Source of the DNA: JABURQ01 sp029243145
GTDB lineage: Bacteria; Planctomycetota; Planctomycetia; Planctomycetales; Planctomycetaceae
Assembly (NCBI GenBank): GCA_965660145.1
Contig: CBFHYX010000007.1
Location: forward strand, 1 to 64,000
Length of the DNA stretch: 64,000 nucleotides
Direction: 5' to 3'
Part shown: positions 35,325 to 45,300 of the stretch, piece after piece
How positions within the stretch are numbered: the stretch's first letter is position 1
How the letters are laid out: each line of letters opens with the position of its first letter
Notes under the pieces: model-generated
Database searches by the model: none
What the model was told of the DNA's origin: nothing
What the model saw: only the letters and a program-made list of their open reading frames with translations
Translations under genes and position numbers: made by a program

Positions 35325-35618
35325 TTAGTTCTTGCGGGAACCGAGAAAAACGCCCAGTCCATGGAATAAAACTCCGACTCCCCAGCCCATTGCGGGCCAT
35401 TGAACCCAATGATTATCGCCTTCTGTGGCACGTCCGTAATCGAGATACGTCAGGCCCCCAATCACCAGCACATAAATGATCAAATGAATGAGAAACACTC
35501 TCTTCGCTTCGCGTTTCTTCTGGTTTCGCTGTGCTTCCGTCGTGAGCGTGGTTGGCTGTTGCGGATCGAGAGGAGGACTGACCGGGGGTGTGGCAGGTTC
35601 GCTGAAAGACTCTTTCAT
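35325..35618 (-). CDS. Small 2TM-domain membrane protein
   Basis: 97 residues from ATG 35618 (MKESFSEPATPP). A Pro-rich head is followed by a basic stretch (RNQKKREAKR) and two membrane helices (VFLIHLIIYVLVIGGLTYL and PAMGWGVGVLFHGLGVFLG), ending in SRKN. This fits the 2TM domain family, a short hairpin often fused to sensor kinases but here alone. The role is unknown. It is convergent with murG. Confidence 0.7.
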   Translation of the reverse strand: MKESFSEPATPPVSPPLDPQQPTTLTTEAQRNQKKREAKRVFLIHLIIYVLVIGGLTYLDYGRATEGDNHWVQWPAMGWGVGVLFHGLGVFLGSRKN

Positions 35619-35727
35619 GTATTTTGAACTCCAACACAATTTGAAGGGCTTGTGAGTAAGGCTGAAGTTTATGTTATCAAGTCAGACTGACCAAACGAGG
35701 AACTGAGTGGGGAATTTCAGAATCTAC

Positions 35728-37185
35728 CTAATCAGTTCCAAAATATTTCTCGACGATCCATTTCGGCTGATGCCGATCGGGAGTCCGCTTGCGTCCGCTC
35801 AGGTCGATCTCCATGTTTTTTGGTTTAGCCGACGTCAGGGGAGTTTTGTCATCCACTTTCTGCTGCCACTCTTCGAGTTGTTCCATCATCTGAATCACAC
35901 GATTTGTATGTTCGTCCATTTCCGCAAGATTGTGTAGTTCTGCAGGATCGCTCTTCAAATCAAATAATTGCGTGTAGTTGATATGAGGATATCGGATTAA
36001 TTTCCAGCGTCCATCCGTTAGCCCGCGCATATATTTTTCGTAAGTCAGGTATAAAGTCTCGCGAACGCTGTTTTTCTCTCCGTTCATAATGGGAGCCAGA
36101 CTTTTTCCTTCAACACTTTTGGGTGTCTCAACTCCTGCCAAATCGGTAATCGTCGGAAACAAATCGAGGAGATAAACTAAAGCGTCACTGGATTCTTTTT
36201 TGATTCCCGGTCCGGCGATCATCAACGGCGTTCCCATACTGTGTTCATAGACGGATTGTTTTCCCAACAGGCCGTGACTACCAACAGCCAGTCCGTGGTC
36301 GGCTGTGTAAATGATGTAGGTATTGTCGGCTCGCCCAGATTTCTCAAGTGCTTCAAGAATTCGTCCGATCTGCGCATCCATGTGTGAAATCATCCCATAG
36401 TATTCGGCCAACTGTTGCTGCACGACGTTGGGGGTCCGTGGCCACGCAGCCAGCGATTCATCTCGTCCCGTCATCCAGCCGTTAAAGAAAGGATGTTGAG
36501 GTAAGAAGTTGTTCGGCAACGGTGGAAGATTCTTGTAATATCGCTTCGCATACTCTTTAGGCGGTTGCCGAGGGTCGTGAGGTGATGTGAAGGAAACGTA
36601 GGCGAAGAAGGGTTTGTCGTCGGGTGTCGATTCGAGAAAATTGATCGCCGCATCGGCAAACAGTTCACTGGAATACCCGTTGTCCGTTCCTTTGTCTGTG
36701 ACTGATCCATCGGTCGAGACGTCTTTAAGGGGAACCTTTGTGTGATTGGACATTCCACCAAAGAAAACATTCTCCCCTTGTTGAAACCCAAGGATAAAAG
36801 ATTTCTGCCCGTTATGCCATTTTCCCGTTCCAAATGTGCGATATCCGGCATTGCCGAGAGTTTCGGGCATAAGAGCCGTGTTCTTGAGGTCCATCGGAAC
36901 GTGATACAACGTACGCCCAGACATTAACATGGCGCGAGAAGGCTGGCACACCGCACCATGAATTGAACCCATGCAGTACGCTCGCTCGAAACTGAATGCG
37001 CGTTCGACAAGCGAATCAATATGGGGAGTATCGATATGAGGGTTGCCATAAGCGGCTATCGTGTCGTCACGTTGGTCATCGGCAAACAAAAACAAGAAGT
37101 TAGGTTTGTCGGCAGCCGATAAATCCCACGCCGAACCGAAAAGAACGATAAGAATTAAAAATGCATAAAATCTTTGGGGGTACAT
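35728..37185 (-). CDS. Secreted sulfatase
   Basis: 485 residues from ATG 37185 (GGAAGGATCTC upstream), with signal peptide AFLILIVLFGSAWDLSA. The type I sulfatase fold is clear: metal ligands in LFLFADDQRDDTIAAYG, the formylglycine motif VCQPSRAMLMSGRT (C-x-P-S-R), and IIYTADHGLAVGSHGLLGKQ near the middle. The Cys must be converted to formylglycine by a separate maturase, not in this window. Planctomycetes carry many such enzymes for sulfated algal polysaccharides; the substrate here is unknown. It stands alone, divergent from maf. Confidence 0.93.
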   Translation of the reverse strand: MYPQRFYAFLILIVLFGSAWDLSAADKPNFLFLFADDQRDDTIAAYGNPHIDTPHIDSLVERAFSFERAYCMGSIHGAVCQPSRAMLMSGRTLYHVPMDLKNTALMPETLGNAGYRTFGTGKWHNGQKSFILGFQQGENVFFGGMSNHTKVPLKDVSTDGSVTDKGTDNGYSSELFADAAINFLESTPDDKPFFAYVSFTSPHDPRQPPKEYAKRYYKNLPPLPNNFLPQHPFFNGWMTGRDESLAAWPRTPNVVQQQLAEYYGMISHMDAQIGRILEALEKSGRADNTYIIYTADHGLAVGSHGLLGKQSVYEHSMGTPLMIAGPGIKKESSDALVYLLDLFPTITDLAGVETPKSVEGKSLAPIMNGEKNSVRETLYLTYEKYMRGLTDGRWKLIRYPHINYTQLFDLKSDPAELHNLAEMDEHTNRVIQMMEQLEEWQQKVDDKTPLTSAKPKNMEIDLSGRKRTPDRHQPKWIVEKYFGTD

Positions 37186-37281
37186 GAAGAGATCCTTCCA
37201 GAATGTTCTCGTGTGTGTCACTCTGCCAGTGTATGACTATAGGACCGCAGTCTCAAGAACCAGACACAGATAAGGTACTCC

Positions 37282-37956
37282 ATGTCGACTCTCGTGAATA
37301 TTCCCGCCGGTCATCGTTTCGTTCTTGGCTCTCGATCTTCCAGACGACGTGAGTTGCTAGAGCTTTTGATTCCCGGTGATCAAATTATGATTGTTCCCCC
37401 TCAAGTTGCCGATGAAGCAGGCTTTGAGGGGATCACTGATTGGGCGGGTATCGAATCGCAACTTGCCAAAATTGTGCATGAGAAATCGGATGACGTACGA
37501 GACCAACTCTCTTCCCGGAATCTTCCTCAAGATCTCGCCGACATTCTGGGGATTGTCTGCGCAGACACGGAAATTGTTGTTCAGGAACCGGATTCGGAGG
37601 AACTCAAAGTTCTCGGCCAACCGCCGACAGACGATTGGAAGCAAGCGGTCACAGAATGGTTTGAGAAATACCTCACTGGGCGAACTCACTGGGCGGTCAG
37701 TCATGTCGCCATCACAACTCTCCGTGGTCAAAGAATCTCGAAATGTGTGAAAACAGCAGTCACATTTTCAGCAGATGCCAACCATTGGTTGGAGAACTAT
37801 CTGAAGACGGAAGAGCCTCTGGGGAAAGCAGGGGGTTATGGCCTTCAGGCGGGAGGCAGCTTGTTTGTGGACAACGTTGATGGCAGCCCGAGTAATGTGA
37901 TAGGACTCCCGTTGAAAGAGACGGCTCAATTATTGAAAGAGTTAATTGGGAACTGA
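37282..37956 (+). CDS. maf: Maf-like nucleoside triphosphate pyrophosphatase
   Basis: 224 residues. Maf-family enzymes hydrolyse dTTP/UTP or modified nucleotides to monophosphates. Signatures are FVLGSRSSRRRELLELL at the N-terminus, VCADTEIVV (general base Asp), and GKAGGYGLQAGGSLFV with GSPSNVIGLPLKET at the C-terminus. The protein is slightly longer than E. coli Maf (about 195), with an insertion around residues 95-115. Which nucleotide is used cannot be read here. Confidence 0.88.
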   Translation: MSTLVNIPAGHRFVLGSRSSRRRELLELLIPGDQIMIVPPQVADEAGFEGITDWAGIESQLAKIVHEKSDDVRDQLSSRNLPQDLADILGIVCADTEIVVQEPDSEELKVLGQPPTDDWKQAVTEWFEKYLTGRTHWAVSHVAITTLRGQRISKCVKTAVTFSADANHWLENYLKTEEPLGKAGGYGLQAGGSLFVDNVDGSPSNVIGLPLKETAQLLKELIGN

Positions 37957-37973
37957 ACTGTCCCTCATGTTTA

Positions 37974-38516
37974 TTATTTACGTTTCAGCAGTTCAAACGA
38001 ATCAAAAAATCGATCCCGCGTTTTTTCAACGGGTGGGTTCTCTTTCTTGGACATCACCATGACCTGATAAAGTCGATTTTTGACCAGATAGCATTCGTGC
38101 CAGACGATGAGATCCATCCCGTCAGCCTTTCCTGAAAAGGAGATTTTTCGACCGGGATGCCCCTTCAAATTCACTTTCTCTTCGCTGATCAATTTTCCTT
38201 GTCGCGATTTGACGGCTCCTTTGACGCAAGCATCAAGAAGCACTTGCGGATCGGTCGAAGCGACATTCTTCTCTGGATAGTCATTCCGGGAGATCATGAA
38301 GACCTGGTCTCCATTTTCCAGTTCCGAAATATAGAAATTGTAAGCCATCTTCCCACCAACAATAGGTTGAGTGAAGGATTGAAGCTGTGGTTGTGTGGGC
38401 ATGTTGACAGAAAACTGCCCCTCTTTATTCGTGTATTTCTGCCACTCCTGTGCCTGCACACTCACAGGGAGCATCACAATCAGGAATAGCATCCGGCAGT
38501 ATTGATTCAATCTCAT
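37974..38516 (-). CDS. Secreted hypothetical protein
   Basis: 180 residues from ATG 38516 (GGGAG 8 nt upstream), with signal peptide MLFLIVMLPVSVQAQ. The mature beta-rich sequence has WQKYTNKEGQFSVNMP, YNFYISELENGDQVFMISRN, KGHPGRKISFSGKADGMDLI and RLYQVMVMSKKENPP. Planctomycetes have many related secreted proteins of unknown role with a start of the form KFSVxxPxxP. No enzyme motif is seen. It is convergent with maf. Confidence 0.7.
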   Translation of the reverse strand: MRLNQYCRMLFLIVMLPVSVQAQEWQKYTNKEGQFSVNMPTQPQLQSFTQPIVGGKMAYNFYISELENGDQVFMISRNDYPEKNVASTDPQVLLDACVKGAVKSRQGKLISEEKVNLKGHPGRKISFSGKADGMDLIVWHECYLVKNRLYQVMVMSKKENPPVEKTRDRFFDSFELLKRK

Positions 38517-38705
38517 CTCGATCACTCCCGTCATTTATAAAGCAGTTCGGAGTTCAGTTTAACCGATGAGTTCAAAATCGCCCAGAGAAATTGTTCATGA
38601 GAGAGTTCTTGCACTGGGCAGGAATTTTGATCAGCATGACACCGTGTGGCTTTTGCTTCACAAATAGACCGAAATCTCTTTTAGCGATCGCGAAGGATTG
38701 TTGCC

Positions 38706-40205
38706 ATGACCGAACAATACATACTCTCTCTTGATGCGGGAACAACGTCTTGTCGAGCGATTCTATTCGATCATGCAGGCCAGGTTCGCGGTGTCGAGCA
38801 AGAAGAGTTTGAGCAAATTTATCCCCAGCCGGGGCATGTGGAGCACGACCCAACCACAATCTGGGATACGCAACTGGAGGCCTCTCAACGGTTACTCAAG
38901 AAAAAATCGCTGACCGCGTCGGATATTGCCGCCATCGGGATTACCAACCAACGTGAGACAGTGGTCATTTGGGAGGCCGAAAGTGGAGACCCCATTGCCA
39001 ACGCCATTGTTTGGCAAAGCCGGATTACGGCCCCCCGTTGCGATCAACTCAAGGCCGACGGTTATGCAGACATGGTCCGTCAGAAAACCGGCCTGGTGCT
39101 TGACGCTTACTTCTCGGCTTCCAAGATCGAATACTTGCTCGATGCGAAGGATCCTGATCGTGTTCGTGCCAGTCATGGTGATATTCTCTTCGGGACAATC
39201 GATTGTTATCTGCTTTGGAAACTGACTGGGGGCGTCGTCCACGCCACCGATGTGAGCAATGCCTCTCGGACCATGTTGTTCAATCTAGAAACGATGGACT
39301 GGGACGATGAGTTACTCGATCTGTTCAAGATTCCGCGTGCGATGATGCCAAAGGTCGTCCCTTCCAGCGGAGTTGTGGGAGAAACATTTGAAGGCTTGTT
39401 TGGGGGCAAGATACCAGTCGCTTCGATGATCGGCGATCAGCAGGCGGCCACGTTTGGGCAATGCTGCTTCGAGCCGGGAGCCAGTAAAAACACCTATGGC
39501 ACCGGTTGCTTCATGCTCTTGAATACGGGTCAAAAACGCGTGGAATCCACCAAAGGATTACTGACAACCGTCGCCTGGCAAATTGGTGATGAGGTGACGT
39601 ATTGCCTGGAGGGATCGGTCTTCATCGCCGGAGCGATTGTGCAATGGCTGCGAGATGGCCTGCAAATTATCGAGCATTCGTCTGAAATTGAAGCACTTGC
39701 CGCACAAGTCGAAGATTCGGGGGGCGTCATCATTGTTCCCGCGTTTGTCGGTTTGGGAGCACCTTATTGGAATCAGGATGCGCGTGGTATCATCATCGGA
39801 TTAACACGCGGCACTAATCGAAAACATCTCGCGCGGGCTGCGCTCGATTCGATGGCGTATCAATCCTACGATTTGTTGCAGGCGATGAATGAGGAGAGTG
39901 GTGTGCCCCTCAAAGAGCTCAAAGTCGATGGTGGTGCGTCCGTGAACGACCTGATGATGCAGTTTCAATCTGACCTGCTGGATGTCACTGTAAGACGACC
40001 TAAAGTTCCCGAGACCACCGCGCTGGGGGCCGCTTATCTGGCTGGACTCGCGGTTGGGTATTGGGAGTCTCAAGCTGAGATCGCCAGTCTCTGGGAACTC
40101 GATGCCGAGTTTACTCCCGACATGACCGCATCAGAACGCGAGCAACTGATGACCCAATGGCATCGCGCTGTGGAAAGATCTCTCGATTGGAATCAGTCCA
40201 GCTAA
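38706..40205 (+). CDS. glpK: Glycerol kinase
   Basis: 499 residues, a normal length. GlpK phosphorylates glycerol to glycerol 3-phosphate. FGGY-kinase motifs are ILSLDAGTTSCRAILFDHAG, IGITNQRETVVIWE, GTIDCYLLWKLTGG, the MIGDQQAATFGQ region with GTGCFMLLNTG, and late KVDGGASVNDLMMQFQSDLL with ETTALGAAYLAGLAVG. No glpF or glpD is adjacent. It ends with a 4-base overlap with the convergent esterase gene. Confidence 0.96.
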   Translation: MTEQYILSLDAGTTSCRAILFDHAGQVRGVEQEEFEQIYPQPGHVEHDPTTIWDTQLEASQRLLKKKSLTASDIAAIGITNQRETVVIWEAESGDPIANAIVWQSRITAPRCDQLKADGYADMVRQKTGLVLDAYFSASKIEYLLDAKDPDRVRASHGDILFGTIDCYLLWKLTGGVVHATDVSNASRTMLFNLETMDWDDELLDLFKIPRAMMPKVVPSSGVVGETFEGLFGGKIPVASMIGDQQAATFGQCCFEPGASKNTYGTGCFMLLNTGQKRVESTKGLLTTVAWQIGDEVTYCLEGSVFIAGAIVQWLRDGLQIIEHSSEIEALAAQVEDSGGVIIVPAFVGLGAPYWNQDARGIIIGLTRGTNRKHLARAALDSMAYQSYDLLQAMNEESGVPLKELKVDGGASVNDLMMQFQSDLLDVTVRRPKVPETTALGAAYLAGLAVGYWESQAEIASLWELDAEFTPDMTASEREQLMTQWHRAVERSLDWNQSS

Positions 40206-40933
40206 ACGCTTCGTGCGACTGACTGCAATTGTTCGTGAGTCCAGCCGATCATCTTCTCGGCCATGGCTTCAAAGTATTCCCAGGTATGCCCTCCATGACT
40301 CGTCTCGAAATCGACTTCGTGCGGAATGCCCGATGACGAGAGTTTCATGGAGAGTTTATCCGAGGAATCGAACCATTCATCGTCAGCCGGATCGCAGGCG
40401 AGAAATTGATGACGGGGCCAACTGAGCGGATGTAGGTGTAAGATCACAGATGCCTGCCGGGCCGCTTCTGCAGTGGCAAACATCTCATCAATCGGCAGTC
40501 CCCGTCCGTGCCACTGATAAAAATCGACGGCTGGAGCTAATGCCGCCACAACCGGGAACATCCGAGCATTTTGATAGGCCAGTTGCAGGGCTCCTTGGCC
40601 TCCCATGCTGATTCCGGTGAGACCGATAGCGGGAGGTGAGATGTTCCATGTCTGCTCAATCCATGGGATCAAGCTCGTTAAGAGGTAAGTCTGTGGTGAA
40701 ATATCAGGATCGTACTCGATGCAAAGCTGATCGAGCCACCATGAGCGTCTTCCGTGAGGGCAAATGCACCTCAAGCCTCTTTGTTCCAGTACAGAGGTGA
40801 ACGCATGATTGTCCTTCAAGGTCTGCTCGGAATGGCCATGAAGGTGCAGAATCACATACGGCTCTGATTCCGTCTTTTCGGGGACGTAAACGTCCGCTTG
40901 CTTGCCATTGATATCCTGTGTTGTCCATGCCAT
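40202..40933 (-). CDS. Alpha/beta hydrolase, esterase D/FrmB-like
   Basis: 243 residues without a signal peptide. The nucleophile elbow GLTGISMGGQGALQLAY is of the esterase D/S-formylglutathione hydrolase type. The oxyanion region is VILHLHGHSEQTLKDN, and the late SHGGHTWEYFEAMAEKM holds the catalytic histidine. The substrate is unknown. It is convergent with glpK. Confidence 0.8.
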   Translation of the reverse strand: MAWTTQDINGKQADVYVPEKTESEPYVILHLHGHSEQTLKDNHAFTSVLEQRGLRCICPHGRRSWWLDQLCIEYDPDISPQTYLLTSLIPWIEQTWNISPPAIGLTGISMGGQGALQLAYQNARMFPVVAALAPAVDFYQWHGRGLPIDEMFATAEAARQASVILHLHPLSWPRHQFLACDPADDEWFDSSDKLSMKLSSSGIPHEVDFETSHGGHTWEYFEAMAEKMIGWTHEQLQSVARSV

Positions 40934-41052
40934 GGAATTGATTTCATCTGTGAGGTCGTGATCATGTCTCTCGGTTCTCGATCTTCACCGAGTTTTCTGT
41001 ACAATTCAATGACTGCGAGTTTCTCCGTTATCACTGCTTCAGGATTTTAACT

Positions 41053-41466
41053 ATGTATCGCGTGACTCAACAAATCGATTTTTGCTACGGCCATCGTTTA
41101 CTCAATTACGAAGGAAAGTGCAAAAAACTGCACGGACATAATGGTCGAGCAGTGATTGTGTTGGAGGGAGAGGAGTTGGATAATCGTGGGATGTTGGTCG
41201 ATTTCAGTGACATCAAAACCTCGTTAAGAACGTGGATTGACGATCATCTCGACCACAAAATGATTCTCCATCAGGATGATCCCACCATTCCATTTTTGCA
41301 GGAATTGGGAGAACCACTGTATATTGTGGATTCAAATCCTACAGCCGAGAATATCGCCCGACTGATCTACGAACAGGCGAAACGAGAGAACTTTCCCATC
41401 CGAGAGGTCACTCTCTGGGAAACTCCAAAGTCATTCGCGACCTACTCGGAATCTTTTGTTGACTGA
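41053..41466 (+). CDS. queD: 6-carboxytetrahydropterin synthase (QueD/PTPS family)
   Basis: 137 residues. The family acts on dihydroneopterin triphosphate in queuosine (or pterin) synthesis. Zinc ligands appear in DFCYGHRLL and LHGHNGRAV, the catalytic cysteine in GKCKKLHGH, MLVDFSDIKTSLRTWIDDHLDHKM is characteristic, and the substrate-binding glutamate is in TLWETPKSF. No queC or queE is nearby. PTPS-II or PTPS-III activity cannot be separated from QueD here. Confidence 0.9.
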   Translation: MYRVTQQIDFCYGHRLLNYEGKCKKLHGHNGRAVIVLEGEELDNRGMLVDFSDIKTSLRTWIDDHLDHKMILHQDDPTIPFLQELGEPLYIVDSNPTAENIARLIYEQAKRENFPIREVTLWETPKSFATYSESFVD

Positions 41467-41503
41467 GACGGGCCAAGAACTGCTTCAGGTGTCCATTTTT
41501 GGT

Positions 41504-41735
41504 TCATCCGACGAATGCGTATTCAGTCTGAAGGGGCGATAGAGGTTTCGGTTCGAATTCTCATTCGTTTCGATATCCATAGCAGTTCGCTTCAATGACT
41601 TAATTTTATTATTGCTCCGTTCCAGCGGTCCGGGTGAGATCGGTTGTTTGTACTTCGCCCGTAGCTGACCTCGCAAGAGTTCAGAAGGACCACGCTGTCC
41701 CCGCATTTCGTCTGAATTCTTGCGAATCCAGCTAC
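41504..41735 (-). pseudogene. ISL3-like transposase C-terminal remnant
   Basis: The minus strand reads RGQLRAKYKQPISPGPLERS and NNKIKSLKRTA, the conserved C-terminal part of ISL3-type transposases (P-I-S-x-G-P-L-E-x-x-N-N-K-I-K). It then needs a -1 shift to give YGYRNE, a stop, and QTEYAFVG with the end at 41504. The rest of the transposase is absent. It is a decayed insertion-sequence fragment. Confidence 0.6.
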
Positions 41736-42327
41736 CTGTTCGTTACTTCATCATGCGGTTGACGAAGTTGCCAATATGTTGAATTTCCCAGCGTGGGAAA
41801 GACATGTCCGCTTTGTGTCAATCTTCAGGATGAATACGCAAATCCCGGATGAACCCCATTTTTGCCCATCGCTTTTGCACTGCGAATAGAAAAACCCTTG
41901 TGTGGCGGACATCGTGGCTCGAATTTCGAGAAGGTGAGCGAGTCGGAAGTGCTTGAGAGATTGGGTCATCTCACAAACAGGGGAATCTTCCAGCCGCCGC
42001 GATGCCTTAACCAACACAAGGGGTCAAGTGGGTAGAAAGCCGTGGTAATGGGCTTTCTTCTTCAGGAATAGAGAATGCATTGAGCGTGCCAGTTCTTCAA
42101 ATAAATGTCTTAACATTAGCAAGTTGTATTATAGTAATACCTTATGGTTTATTTCTGTTTTTGGAATTCCTTGGGCGCCGATATTTCGGCGCTGAATAAG
42201 GCGCAATCAACACATGGTTCCGGCGATCTCGGCGCTGAATGATTGCTTTTCGGCGCTGTTCGGCGCATCATAGAGATCGCAGTTTTGTAGAAAATCGCAA
42301 TGAGTTCCAACTGGATTCGAGCTGTCC
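41736..42327. other. Gene-free gap with terminator-like hairpin and CGGCGCT array
   Basis: No supported gene; an 88-codon minus frame at 41751-42017 has no recognisable features. AGAAAGCC (42034-42041) pairs with GGCTTTCT (42051-42058), a weak terminator-like hairpin. From 42172 to 42270 the motif CGGCGCTG recurs at 42184, 42229 and 42247 or so, partly facing GGCGCCGA, just ahead of the sigma54-activator gene. Confidence 0.5.
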
Positions 42328-45300
42328 ATGAATAGCTACCGACGAAATTTTCTCGCCACGCTCGGCATCTTGGTCGTGATCTACTCGGTGTTTGTTCTGG
42401 CTTTTGTGATTACCAGCCCAGATTTACGACTTCGCTGGTTGGTGTCTGCCCCTGTTCAAGTCACATTGCCAGAGCAAGGTGTTCCGATTTGGACCGTGGA
42501 TGGTTTGGAAGTCATGGGTGAACAGCCTAAGGATGAGGATGTTTTACTCGAAGTAGCCGACAAGCCAATCCATACATATCTGGATTTGGCATCGGTCATG
42601 TTTGATCTTTATCTCCCCAAAGAAGATCCGAGTGGAAGTAATCTGCTCCCTGAAAATTCTGATCCTTCTGAACTCCCCGAAGACTGGATTGCGCCCGTTG
42701 TGCAGATTCATAATGGTCCTCGCATGGCAGAGGTTCGCTTTCAGGCCATGTCGCAGCCAGGGCAACCCGTTCATCGCTCATTCATTGTGATCAAATCGCT
42801 CCCTTGGAGTGAGATGATTCCTACGATCATCTGGTTTCTCCTTCAGCTCTCAATCTTTGCTGTTGCCGGTGTCGCCTTTTGGAACCGTCCCTTTGATGCC
42901 TCGGCGCAAATGTTCTTTATCGTTTGCATGTTTGGTTTGGGAGCGTTTGTGGGTGGTTTTCACTGGTGGATGATCGGCGGGAGTCCTCTGATGAATGCTC
43001 CGTTTATCATCATGGGGCTGTTTCTCCCGGCGGTACTCTTACACTTCTTTTTGGTCTATCCGCGTTCGTTTCAATTTTTGAATCAGCATAAAAAACTGAC
43101 TCTTACTCTCATTTATTCTCCACCTGCGATCGGGTTAGTCGCGATTGGAGCATTACTGCAATATTTGCGAGCCATCAATTCACAAATTGTTCCTGAAAAC
43201 GTCGAGATTGGAATCGTCACACACTTACGCCAATGTCTTCACTTTCTCAGCGATGCGGTGTGGTACTCGTTATTAATTTCTGGCTTATATTTTCTGGGAA
43301 CAGTGGTTGCCTTGGGAGTCAGTCGCTTGAGAGCGACGACCCGCATCGAACGCATGCAACTGACTGTTATGCTGCTCGCAGGATGTGTGGCAATCTTGCC
43401 CATTGGTTATTCGATTTGGCTGGCACACTTTGCCCGAGTGAAGTTTGTGATGGGGGAAGCCCGCATTCCGATGTTGCTGGCCAGCCTCGTTTTTCAACTT
43501 GCGTTCGTTATCGCCATTATTCGTTACAAGCTGATGCTTGCTGACCAACTCTTGACGCGAGGCTTGGTGTACTACGTTTCGTCGATGGGTTTGACTGTGG
43601 GCTTTGCCTGTTTGATTGCGACGGTTACTCTGATCGCATTACGGATGAAAATATCCCTGAATACATTTCAGTATCTGGCTGTGGTTGGTTTGTTTGTGAT
43701 CGCGACCTTACTGTTACTCGGTGTGCGTGATCGCATGCAACAATTGATCGACCGCCGTTTTTATCGTGAAAAATACCAACTCGATAACGCCTTCAAACGC
43801 ATGCAAAATGCAGTGGGACAGTTTGCTGACCTCGGTTCTGTCGGACAAATGATGTTTGAGATGTGTCGGGAAGTGTTGCAGGTCGACCAAACGGCTCTCT
43901 ATATTCGGGAAGAGAATTCTTCTCGCTTTATACTTTCGGCGACGAACGGCAAACTGAAAGCCCCCGATGCCCTTGTGCTTTCAGAGGACGATCTTGAGCA
44001 ATTGCAGAAAACGGGGCATATTCAACGACATTCTTCGAGCAGCTTGGGGGGGGGATCTCTCGACTTGAATGCTCTGGATTTGCAGATTGCTCAAGCCGTG
44101 GAGATGGAGAGTGTGATTCGTGGTTTGCTTGTTCTGGGAGAAAAACGCAATCATACACCATACTCGGCTGAGGATTATGCGTTTCTGCAATCGCCACTTA
44201 GCCAGATTGCCAACATCGGTTTACATAGCCTAAAAGCACAAGAGGATATGGTGCATCTCAATGAAGAGATGCAGAGTAAAATGGACCGAATCGGCGATCA
44301 ACGTCGGCAGATTTATTTATTGCAGGCCGAATTAGAAAGTTTACGAACGGAGGGAGAATCTCAAATTGCGACTAAGCCGAGAGAAATTCTCTCGCGTGAC
44401 AAGTTGATCGGTGACAGTCCGGCAATCGACAACGTGATGCGTATGGTTTCCAAGGTTTCCCGTTCAGAGTCTTCTGTTTTAATTCGTGGCGAGAGCGGGA
44501 CCGGGAAAGAATTGCTGGCAGAAATTTTGCATCTCAATTCTGCACGATCCGAAAAACAAATGGTGAAAGTTCATTGTGCGGCACTTTCAGCAAACTTGTT
44601 GGAGAGTGAGTTGTTTGGGCACGTGAAGGGGGCCTTCACCGGAGCCCATCAGGATAAGCAGGGGCGGTTTTCCGCCGCCAATGGAGGCACCATTTTCCTC
44701 GACGAAATTGGTGACATCTCCCCCGAGACGCAGGTCAAGCTGCTACGTGTGTTACAAACTCGAAGTTTTGAGCCTGTCGGAAGCAGTGAAACGGTTCATG
44801 TCGATGTGCGACTCGTGACGGCGACGCATCAGAATCTTGAACAGTTGATTTCTGAAGGTCGGTTTCGGGAAGATCTTTATTATCGGCTGAATGTCATCAG
44901 TCTGACGCTTCCTTCATTACGGGAACGCCCGGAAGACCTGCTCGACCTCTCGGTTCATTTTCTCAATCAATCAGCCGAACGATTGGGAAAACGCTTGCGG
45001 CTTAGTGATGAAGTGGCTCGCGCATTGGAAGAGTATCACTGGCCCGGCAATGTGCGACAACTTCAGAATGTGATCGAACGCGCTGTGGTGTTGGCAGAGA
45101 CTGAAATTATCAGCCTGAACGATTTGCCGCAGGAGCTTCTTGCCGGCGATTCTCCGAAACCTACGCCACGACCCAAATCGTTGCTTTCCACGAGTCTCAA
45201 AAGACTCCCGGAGAGGCCGCAGGAATCGACGACTGTATTACCGGTACTCGAACATTCGCTGTCCGGTGACGATGAACGTCTTCAGTTATTTCAGGCGCTC

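Noticed and set aside
41751..42017. 88-codon minus-strand frame
   Set aside because: There is no domain, start context or conserved pattern, and it lies in a decayed region.
42200..42327. A sigma54 (-24/-12) promoter before the activator gene
   Set aside because: GGCGC...TTGC occurs but the GG-GC spacing is two bases too long.
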